From Saturnia japonica (taxonomy: Eukaryota; Arthropoda; Insecta; Lepidoptera; Saturniidae): a stretch of DNA of 64,000 nucleotides. The stretch spans positions 9,548,001 through 9,612,000 of the forward strand of contig CM065320.1 in assembly GCA_033032175.1 (NCBI GenBank), read 5' to 3'. The notes beneath the pieces are model-generated. The model was not told where the DNA came from. It saw only the letters and a program-made list of their open reading frames with translations, and searched no databases. Below are positions 36,001 through 48,000 of the stretch, piece after piece. Each line of letters begins with the position of its first letter. The stretch's first letter is position 1. The position numbers were made by a program, and so were the translations under genes.

Positions 36001-39000
36001 ACAAAGCATACCATGATTGAGAGGCTATAAGAATCGTCAATAATACATTAGAAATCGTAGAATAGAATAATAATGTTCAACCGATTTTGATGAAAATTTT
36101 ACACGGGAAATATATACCATTCGTCATTTGGTAAGTCATATGAATTGTCAACAATATGAGAATACAATACCGTTGCTGTTGGTGCTGCATGAGTTGTTGC
36201 TGTTGTAGACGAGCCTGCATTTGCATTTGTTGTTGTTGTTGCTGACTCATGCTGGTTCCCATCCCACCGATACCGAATCCTGAACAAAATACAAACAACA
36301 TCATTAAACTTTATATCGAAAAGTAATTTCTCTTTCTAGAATACCGCAATACTTTATTTGGATATGTGATGTAATATAAAAACGTTATAAAAAATTAAGC
36401 ATTATCTTACGTAAGGCATATTTTAGAAGTTTAAAAGTTGACTTCCGCAGATATTTATTTAGATAAAAAAAATTTATTATATAACTGTGTAGTGAACAAT
36501 ATTCGTCTGTCTTTTATAATCGGAAAGACGTAAAATTTTATAAAAAAAATAAAAGAAAAATACAGAATATCGAACTCAGAAGTAAAATAAAAAGTTTATA
36601 TACTAACCAACCGACTTCTTTAAAGATCAACATTAAACATAATATTTACATGTATATACCAAAACGTTCCAATGTGGAAGTACAAATTATCCTAGTAAAA
36701 GAATCTTAAAAATAAGTTGTGTAATTTGTGAGAAATTCGCTCACAAACATTCTAGGGAAAAATAGAACCAACAGTCTTTTTTTTTAAGTCATTTAAAAAT
36801 ACAAGTACATATGTTCCTTGCATGACGGGTACGAAAACTGCGTCGAGCATCGTAAGTTCGAGTACTTACAGTGAGCCTGAGGATTTCGGTGAAGGAAAAC
36901 ATTTAAAAAAACCACAACATGATGGTAAGGTGTTTTGTTATGCCCGCCTGGTTAGCTAACACCATCAAATTGAAAATCTGTCGCCAAGCACGAATTACTG
37001 TGTTCCGGCAACAGTACTTGAGAGTCAGGTCCTCTACTAGGCTTAATGTGTTATAACGCTAAAACCTACAAAAATTGTTTTAATGTACCTTGATGGTGGT
37101 GAGGAAACTGTTGTCTCGAAGCGGCCTGCTGCTGCATAAGTACGTGCCGCCACTCGGGCGAGTATTGTCGCGGATGCTGCGGGAAAGGTCTCGGGGCGGT
37201 AGACGGCGCGCGTCTCGCGACGCCGGGGCCCATGCTACCCACGTTACCGCCCACTCCGGCGACCGGCGCTGTACCGAGAAAGCGCGGCTTGTACTCCGGC
37301 GGCGGCGGTCGTATCTGCTGTTGTTGTTGTTGAGCGCGAAGCATCTGCTGTTGCTGGTGTTGCAGCATCTTGGCTTGTTGTTCGCGCGATATGCCCGCCG
37401 CTGCGACGCCTGCCATGTCAATTTACACATATACTTTACAGTTTCACTCTTCATAGGTAATATCTAAGCGACCGAGCTATGCTCGGTGTTTATAAAAATG
37501 AAAAATACACATCTAGATAAACTTGTAATGCAAAACATTAACTAAATAAAAAATTTCATCCAAAACATTGGAGCCGTTTCCGAGAAACCAATTACATATA
37601 TGTATATATATACATACAAGAATTGCTCACTTAATATAATAAGATAATAATATCTATTATTTAGTTCCCCCGCGTCTCATTCCTTACTTCTCATTTGTAT
37701 ATTCTTTTTTAACCATTATTAATAACTCTGGAGTCACCTAAGAAAAATCATCCATCGAATAGACTTGGGCAACATAAACTTTTCCTAAATTATTGTTTTT
37801 ATTGTATAACTATGCAATTATTACATATATTATAAAACTGTATTAAAATAAAACCTTACACAAAACCGTAACACAGGCTAAAATGTAAATGTGAGCCAAG
37901 AGAGTCTTTATCATAGCAGTATCACAATCGTCCATACTTTTTTATTAAACGTATACAAGATAATAAGCAACTTGTAGACGGAACCCGCGACCTACGCCGC
38001 GGCGCGGGCGGCGACCGTAAGCTTAAAAAAAACGCGACAAACCAGTTTTTATTCCATACGCTAAAATAAATGTTCGCAATAGAATAACAAGTAAGAATAG
38101 AAATCATGCATCACAGACAGGTAGTGTCTCGTCCCGTTTCTTTTTAATACGTTTCCTTTGACCATGAGATAGAACGAGACCCGTTAGTCTTGTTTAAATC
38201 ATGTGGAGAATGAAGTATTTGTTTTAAGTATACTAAAATAATGCAATTTAATATACAATTCATAATATCTGTTGTTAGTTAGATTTCAAAAAAGTATAAT
38301 ATTAAGTTGAAAGCTATTCAAAAATTACGTAAATCAATAGTTTTCATTGAAATTAGTTCCGTTAGGTGTAGTTCCGTAATTTCACCGAATGTAACAGACT
38401 GATTGTTGCGAACGCTCTATCTAGTACCGACGTAATAGTACATTAATAGCGTTGATTTTATATAAATTTCAATAGACATTCGAATCACAACTAACAGTTG
38501 ACGAAATTCATAAGTGTTGATGTGTAAAACTCATAAAAGATTTACTATGAATTAATACTCGCAGGGTCAAATATATAGAGCGAGCGTACTCAGCTTAAAT
38601 CCTGAATTCAAATTTATAGTCGCAAGCTTAGCATTTCCTGACCAAAGTTTAAGTCATGGAATTGGTCGACATACGGAAAACTTGTGTATTATATTCATAA
38701 GAATAAATAAAAGTATAGCACAAAAGTAAAAATAAGAGTATCACTGCTATCTATAGCGATGTAATAGTGACTATAAATCTAAACATTATGCCACGCGGTT
38801 GGCGCGGCGCGCGGCGTAGCTGGTGAACTTGTTGCAAAAAAAACGTGCTGCGCCGCGCCGGCGAGTTATACAGGGTGCAAGCGTCAATTTTTCCCGGCAT
38901 ACCTGTGATAGTGTGGTGGTACAGTCAAATGAAATGATGCTGCGCGGCTTACTGCCGATTTCTGTGGTATATTCCGGCTGCACACCCGCGTGGCAAATAC

Positions 39001-42000
39001 CAGCCAGCATAATTTGTAGGAGAGCCTTTAGTATGCGCTGAGTAAATTCTTGGCGAAGATTAAGTTGAGCTAAGGTTGAAATAGGCTGAATACGCTCTAT
39101 AGATTTCACCCTCATGACTATATATCCAATTGTCCTTAACAAATTATAAGTTGAAATATTATTTTATATGTGCATTTAATCTTGAATCGATAGATTTATG
39201 TGCTTGTCCAACGTCTTTTATTGTGTAATGGTAAGGTATTTATTTTTACGATGTTACAATATACTTATTCAATTCAGTACGACAGGCAATCTTATAAAAG
39301 CACAGAACAAACTCTTTTACATACTATTAAATTTACATAACTATTGTTTTATATATTCTATACGCTTCTTCATTATGTAAACATGATATGTAGATCAACA
39401 CATTCACTACATATCGTTATATGCGCTTATTCTATCGGGTCTTTGATACCCCTACATACAGTGTTAACTCTATATAGCGAATTTGAAGGGACCGTGTATT
39501 TTTTATTACGTCGTTATAAAGACTTTTCGTTACATTACACGGAGAGTAAAAAAAAACAATATAGAATATGTACTTATTTGTAATTTTACAAATACATAAG
39601 TATTAAGTACATGGTTTTAATTTTGACTGAATTCAAATTTTGAAAGCAACTAAGATTATGATAACGTAAAAATAACGCATAGCATCATGGCGATAGTGGG
39701 CAAAGTGCAGTAAACAAACACATACTAGGCGATTATAACAAACAAATATACAAATTTCTTAAAACACTATTTTACAAAGCAAATATTGACGACTGTGTCC
39801 ATTACTGTATTTAAAGTCCAGTGAAATCAATGTTTATTAAGTATTAAATAGTGACGTATAGTTTCGTTATTGAGAGATGCTGTTACGCTATATAGAGTGT
39901 TTCAATGTATACCAAACAAACCTGAGTAATCTCTACTTTTTAAAAAGTTTATCGTTAAATAGAGTTTACGCTGCATATTTAAACTCGAGTGGTCGAGATA
40001 GTTTTACCTTCTAAAATCAAATTAATAACAGGAAAACTTAGCGCCCTAAATCTAATTGTATAAGAGAGAGAGAGTTCATTCTTCGTATTCGTTTCGTCAA
40101 TAAAACTATCGTTAAGTCTGTTGTACTTGACACAAAGGTAATCAGTACATGTGAACTTAAGAGGTTACGTCTCCAAATCACCTTGATATTAAACATCTAT
40201 ATGAGCACAACGGGACAAGGGTGTAGCCAAGCACAGGCAAAGGGTACAGTACCTCTCCCTGGTAGGGTGTGGGTCAACTGAGTTTTGGCTGTCTTGACAT
40301 GCACGCAACGCAAACATTCTGGCTTTATTAGAAAAATAATTATAAGTGTTACTATTTTTAACAAACAACTTGAAGAAATGGTTAATGGAGTTTCAAATAT
40401 CTAGAAATGGCAATGCTGCAACGAGTTCTGCATAATATTAGTTTATCCTTGCCTGCCTGTCCCCTGTACCACAATTGGATAAATATAATTATTAAACATA
40501 TATGTATAACTGTTTCTATTATAACAAAATCCTAGAAAATGTTTTTATTGATGATCCTAATTAATTATAAGTATCGTTGTATCAGAAATAATCTTACTAA
40601 GTGGTGTTTGAATCACGCCAGGCACTGAAGACTGTTGAGCTGCGTTCGACGGCCGCGCTCGCATTGCCTGCGTGAAGTTAATACTTTGCGACTGTGACAC
40701 TGAATAAGTGTCACATCCGCTACCTGTAGAAACACCATTATATTTATATTCAGGGATCATTAATCACAGCATAAAAATATACGAATATTAAAATTTTATA
40801 GTGACTCATAGATAAAATTTTACATGCCCCCTTATTACGTACTTAATTCGCAATTGCAAAGCGATTGCAATAATCGCCAATTATTTATAAAATCGCTAAT
40901 TCCTATTACTATAATGTACCAAACACAATCTCATTTTACCATTACGACGCAATTATTTAGCGATTTCTACTATCGGTTTTCAATTGCAAAATACGTAATA
41001 ATGGGGCTGGTAAGAAACAGGAGAGGTTAAAGGATTTTTTGGTTGAGGATGCTGAAAAATAATAAAAATTTGCATGTTACTACTCGCGTGCCACCTATTT
41101 TAAACTCGTTGAAAACGAACTCGGAAACCTTGGCGGGTGTGCGTAAAACGTTTTACCAAAGTTTCAACGCATTCGGACTATTGATAAAGATATATAGATA
41201 GAGGATGTAAATTATAAATAGAGGGCAAACAAACAAATAAATATTCATTTATGTAGGTAAGTATATATATAATACTAGCTGGGCCGACAGACATTCTGTC
41301 ATTTCCGGTAGTTAATGGCTCCATCACAGACCCACCTATCGGATCCTAACATAGCCATGAACCATCGTTTCGATAAAACAAATATTTGAATATGAGCTCA
41401 ATCGATCAAGTCCTTTAGAAGTTACACGATCACTAACAAACGCATACATGGTTTTTAGGGTTCCGTACCTCAAAATGAAAAAAGGTTTTTTTTTCTTTTT
41501 TCGATATGACCTTACTGTTAGCCTGAGGGGCCCTATCCAAAAACAGAGCCGCTGATGGCTTTTATAGCTTTACCGAGCTTGGTGCCGAGCGCTTAAGGCA
41601 CTCAGCCGCGAAAGCATGGGCAACGAGCACGCAAGGATGCCAAAGTGGCCCGACCTCGGTTTGGGCTTTACAATACCATACTCATACCACCTTCTCTTCA
41701 TTGCTATTATTTAACTTTGCAAATACCATAGATGTAGTATAATATAGATTGGCTATACGACAGAGAAAGAGCATAGTAAGGCATATGTCAGAGCGAGATA
41801 GGGACACATGCCGAGTTCCTAAAAGCTAAGGCCCGCAGAGCCCATTGTCAATCGTGACGAAAATAAATATCGCTTATTTTCGTAAAATATAAGGTTTTAC
41901 AATATAATTTAGTGTTTGGTAGACGTGTTACAATTATCGTTACCTGTGCAGTGCCTTGTAACTCATCCATAAAGAAAAACTACAATATATCGATTTCACA

Positions 42001-45000
42001 TGTAAGGCCGAATAAAATGTTTTGCTCACAAACTAAATTGTTTCAGAAAGTTTATAAATGTTCTATTCATAAATAAGTTGAGAAAATATCATTACTTCTC
42101 CGAAAATATACGAATTCAAAATAAAATGTTAGCAAATACCGGAATATTTGCGAATTTTAATCTAAATTTCAAAGAGATTGACATATGTCGATAACAGTAT
42201 ATCGAAAGGAGTTTGTGCGTATCCCTACAAAATAGTTTTTAAACTTTGTAATTTTTTAGATTTCCTCAAAATATTCGACTATTATAATAAATTTATTAAT
42301 TATTATATACTATATATATCATTAATTATTATATATTTATTAATTTATTATTAATATATATAATTATAAAAAATATTCAAAGATTTGCAGCAAAATTTTT
42401 AAAAAAGAATGTTTTTCTCATACGTTAAACGAGTGAAGCTGCGTTCCGGTTCTGTACCTACATTGTTCATGCAAGTTTGTTATTTTATTTCATGTACAGT
42501 ATATACTATAATAAAATAAAAATATATTATAATGTAGGTCTGAAATATGAATACTAGAAAATAAACCAAATTAATAAACACTTTAAGATTTAATTTTAAT
42601 TTAAATTTTATTCCTTTGACTGTTTTGAGAGAGTTTTTCCAAATCTGTAGTTATTTTTGTGAATGTAACTTTTATTATTCCTTAAATAATATACAATAAT
42701 TTTAATACTACTTATGGAAACTAAAAAAAATATTTCGATTTTGATGAAATTTTGTACGTGGAAGTATAAGTCATTCCATCAATGATGGGTAATAAGAACT
42801 GTTAATAATACTGTTATTATTCTTAAAAATATACATTCAGTCAAAAAGTATCGGAAATGGATAATATGTTTATGGTTAACAAATCATTTCTTTTTTGTTC
42901 GACTGGCACAACTGTTTTTAATTTTGGCGCGGAATTTGAGTTGCATCTGTCATTTAGATAAAAATATATATACAATGCTGTTTTAGTTAGATCATATTTA
43001 GTGTGTACTGCAAATTTCATAATGAACAAAATTATCGAATAAAGAGTTTGTCTTAAATTTTGCATCGGCAATGCAATTTCGTGTTCGGAGACACTGAAAA
43101 TGTTACAGAAAAGTTTACAGTGAATCGACTTTATCAAAATAAGTGCTTAGGAGTGGTACAAAGCGATCAAAAGCGGTAGAGATATGCTGGAAGATTTGCC
43201 TCGCCCTGGTAGGCCATCAACGTTTTCAACTGAAGTTAACATCGCAAAAGCGAAGGAAATAGTAACTGAAAATCGTCATTCAAGTTTGAGAGAGATAGCC
43301 GCTGAATTTTCTGTGTCTCACGAATCGATCCGTATCATTTTAAATAATCACTTCGGTATGAAACATGTTGCCTTTCGGCTGGTCCCAAAAGACCTAAACT
43401 CTTCAAAAACTCAATCGCATAAGAGTCGCTAAGGGCATACTAGAACGAGTCAATTCCGACCCAACATTCATAGCCAACAAGCTTCGTTGTGGCGCCTTTC
43501 AACTGAACCGAAACCGAAAAAACCACACCAAAATCGATCAAAAGTCAAAGTCATGTTGCCTGTTTTCTTTGATATCGCAGTGTTGTTCGGAATTCTTACC
43601 GGAAGGTCAAACGGTAAATATAGTATATTATTTGAGCTTTATGCGCCGTTTAAGAGAGCAAATTCGACGAAAAAGGCTAGATTTGTGGAAAGAAAAATCT
43701 TGGATTTCAGTGCCATCATTGTGAACGAATTTTTGACCAAAAATTCTAAAAAATACTATCGAGGAATCACCTTATTCACCAGATATGGCTCCAGCAGACT
43801 TCTTTATTTTTCCTAAACTCAAATTACCACTACGTGGCACCCGTTTTCATTCGGTAGAAAACTTATAGGGAGAATTCGTGACGAGAACCAAATTCAATTC
43901 CAGAAAAAGCGTTTAAAATATTTTGATGATTGGAGTATTAGTTGGCGTAATAGTATTATATTATATAATGAATTCTCAACCGGTTCTGAAAAAAAATGAT
44001 AAGGCTATAAGGGATAGATGTTAACACGTCTAGAAATCGTAAAAAAAATTTATTTGTATTTATACAAAACTGATTTTCATGAAATGTTTTACACATGAAG
44101 TATAATTCATTCCACATATGATAAGCTTATGAATCGTCAATAATAAGAGTAAAAAACAATTATGGGATGAAAATAATTATTGCTTAATAAACGCGTGCGG
44201 AGCCGCGGGGCACCGCTAGTATTATATGAATTTGTAGTATTATAAAAATTGCGTGTTTGTTGAAGTAGGCGAAATGAATACACCGATACGTGCATCGATA
44301 TCGACATTAAGGCCGAGTCAGTACATGGTGCAGCACTATTGCACGCACACTAATGTATTTTGTTTTTTGGCTCGCCCAAATCTACCCATTGCCGATCTAT
44401 ATAATACTACATCTATAGCAAATACAGAACATCCAATATTACCTGAATTACCACTTTTTTAAATCAATGCCAAAATCTGATAAACTGAATATCTGTAAAT
44501 CTATTACGGAATCCTCGGTGCGTGAGTTCGACTCGCACTTGGCCGGTTTTTTATATACATATAAAGAAGAAGAAGATAATTAATATTGCCTTATTATTAA
44601 TTAATGAGAACGCGTGACAGCCTCAGTATCTTAGGAATGGATATTCAATGTGACCTTAATCTCAGGGATCACATTGGAAGTGTTATTTATCTCCGCAATA
44701 TTCAGGAGACTAGGCATCCGGAACATAGTTCGACGCTTTTTCACGCCCGACCAATTGTACCTACATTATACGACTAAGGTTAGGCCGTGCATGGAATATT
44801 GTTCTCATCTCTGGGAAGGTTCCATCTAATATCTTTTCGATGCCGTGGATATGTTGCAGCGACGAAATGTCCGCATTGTGAATGATGCAGACACCACTAA
44901 GTACATATTTAGAACCGTTTCAGATACGAACAAGGACATTGCCACACTGAGCGTGTTTTATCGTCTCTATCATGGTGAATGTTCTGAAGAGTTATTTGAC

Positions 45001-48000
45001 CTTATCCCATCATCTCCGATTCAATACAGAACCACGCGATCTGATCTACGAAGCCACAGCTATACGGTAGCGTCCATCATGGCACGAACAAAGAAGTTCT
45101 CTAATTCTTTTACCTTTGCTATACCGTGCAGATGTGGAATAGTCTCCGTCTATGAAATTGGGTTCTTCAAACGAGGCTTGAAGAGGCATTTCAGCAGGCC
45201 GACATGATATCGACGACTGCCGATGAAATTTGTGTCACCGACAGTCGCCGGTGTTTGTGGTCCTCTATATCGTACTTACCATCAGGTACTGTACAGTCAC
45301 TGTGTCGAGCTAGTAAGTATATAAAAAAGCAAAAGTGGTTTTATACGTAAAGTTAAAGTAATATTTGATATTGGATAAAGAAACGGTAAATTTAATACAG
45401 AAAAGGGTAACGGAACTGACATGAACAAGATAATCTAATTTGGTATACATAAAAAAAGTCTTTTCCAAAACGAGATTTGATATGTTTTAAAAAACTAGAT
45501 GTTTATCTAAGCTAAGAAATATACGTCCATATGCAAAAATGCATACAGTGTATCACACTTCAAACTTTTCTATTGGGCACAATAAAACCTTGTTTGACAA
45601 GGTTTGAGCAACACGTAACATCGATTAAAAGATTGAGCACAAGATGGCTCTGCAACATCGTATTATTTACAATGTCTTCTGAACGAAATTGATAGAAAGT
45701 GAAAGTCTATCTCAGCTCAATCGCTTTGCTAGCTCAAGAGTAGGATTCGCAATTTGAGAAGTCGATTGCAAATCTATTATATTATTTATTCTTTATTCTG
45801 AAAATCATATGTATTTATTCCAAATAATACAATTAAATTAAAAATATTTAGCAAATATTTTTTTTTTTTTTTTTTATATTATTTAATTATGAGATATTAT
45901 AAATACAAACGTTTACTATAAATTTGCTTAAAATGTAATTAATTTAAAAATTTTAAAGTAAAATGCAAACCTTATTAAGTTTGATAATTACGTGGCTTAA
46001 ATATGCCCAGTGTACAGTATGTAACATAACCTTAGCAGCATATGAAATGAATTACATAATTACTTGCAATGAAATTGCAGCACATAATCTACTGATTTGC
46101 AAAACCATTGCAATGTTGAAGCGAACATGTTTATTTTGCGAAATTCGGTCGAGATATAAGATGCATTTGTAACAAGATACAATAAACTTGTCAACGTAAT
46201 GTCATCGTCATCTGAGCTACGGAGGTGCGCGACTTGCGCATTCTCGCAGATCGTTAACCTCAGACGCGAGACCGCGCCGCTCGCGTCGCGTCGTCGCATC
46301 GCGTCGCTACGTCATGATGCCATGCCAGTTGCCACCCCCGCCCACGTACACTCTCGACGCGCAACACCAACAAATTAATTAAAACTGATGTTTAAATCAC
46401 TTAAAGCAACAACATAAAGATGCTGTTACTATACTATTATTAATTCAACCACTTTCATGCATCTACTTATTAATATGGGTGATATGTGACTTCGGATATC
46501 CTAAATAAAAGATAACTTTAAGCGTAACCATATCCCATACAAATGTTTCGAATAATTTCGATAGGCTGGGAGTCGAGTGATATACTGTCGATTGCCAGAA
46601 ACGATTCAAAATACTTACAATTATCAAAAATAAATAGTACCTATCTATCTTCTAAATACCTATAATAGAATTCTATTAAAAATATAATATCTATAACTAA
46701 AATTATCCGAAAATCATATATCGGAACTAATTTTATATCCAAAAACAGAAACCGATTATTCTTAAGATAACCAGATCCAAAATTTCATATCCGTAACATG
46801 CCTACATAATAACTACCTTCTTCTTCCTGCCCTTGTCCTACACTAGGTGGGGTCGGCACAGCATGTCTTCCATTCCAGCCTATCACCCGTCATCTCTGCA
46901 CTCACTCCTCGCACACGCATATCCTCTTTCACACTGTTAATCCAAGTCTTTTTAGGGCGCCCTCTTCTCACATTACCGCTTACAACCACCTCCATTATCT
47001 TTTTCGTCACATGACTCTCATCCCTTCGCTTAACACGTCTATACCAGCTTAATCTTCCAGTCCTCAGTTTTTCAATCATTGGTGCTACTCTCAGGCTTTC
47101 TATAACGTACTCTTTCCTTGTTCTATCTATTCTTCTCACTCCGCACATCCATTTTATCAACATTCGCTTCTCTGCTACATACGCACTTCTTTCTTCAACC
47201 GCTTTTGTAGCCCAGCACTCTGATCCATACAAAACGACCGGTCTTATAGATTTTCCCCTTAAGTTTAAGGGGCATGCGCTGATCACAAGTTTTTCCCGAT
47301 ACCTGTCGCCACTTCATCCAACCAGCATTTATTCTGCTCGCTATGTCCCGGTCCCCGGTTATCGACGCCGTTGCTTTGTAAGACAGAGCCGAGGTACCTA
47401 AAATCGGAGCACACTGGTAGGGATACACCACGTAAGACAATTGGAATGTAACTGGACAGACCGCCAAAATCACAGAACATCTGCTCAGTTTTAGTCCAAC
47501 TGATCTTGAACCCCAGTTTCTCCAATCTCTCATGCCATTTTACCAGTCAATGCTGTACCTCAGGCCCTTCTTCTCCAACAAGCACAATGTCTTCGGCGAA
47601 AAGCAAACACCAGGGTACCTCCCCCTGTATGTCTAATCTCAATGCATCCATTACCAGGAGGGACCTTTAGGGGCTTAAATCCCTGGTGCAAGCCTACAGT
47701 CACATTGAATTTTGTCGGTTTCACCAGCTGCGGACCGAACTTATGTACTAGCACGACTTTACATGACTCGAATAAGCTGCTGGTGCTTTCCCAGATACTC
47801 CTCTCGCTTTCATAGCCCACCACAGAACCTCACGAGGAACCCTATCATACGCTTTCTCTAGGTCAACGAACACTATAAGCAAGTTTTTATGTTCTAGTCT
47901 ATACTTTTCACAGAGCTGTCTCAATTCAAATATGGCATCCGTTGTACTGCGTCCCGACATAACTCAAATTGGTTCTGTGATATTTCACTATCTACTCTCA

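Noticed and set aside
35737..36170. CRISPR-like array
   Set aside because: Eukaryotic context, diverged units of 90-120 bp with no spacer pattern; dispersed repeat body.
37090..37467. Plus-strand ORF of 125 codons
   Set aside because: Lies antisense over mam exon 3; low-complexity Leu/Arg runs mirror the Gln/Ala codons of the real exon.
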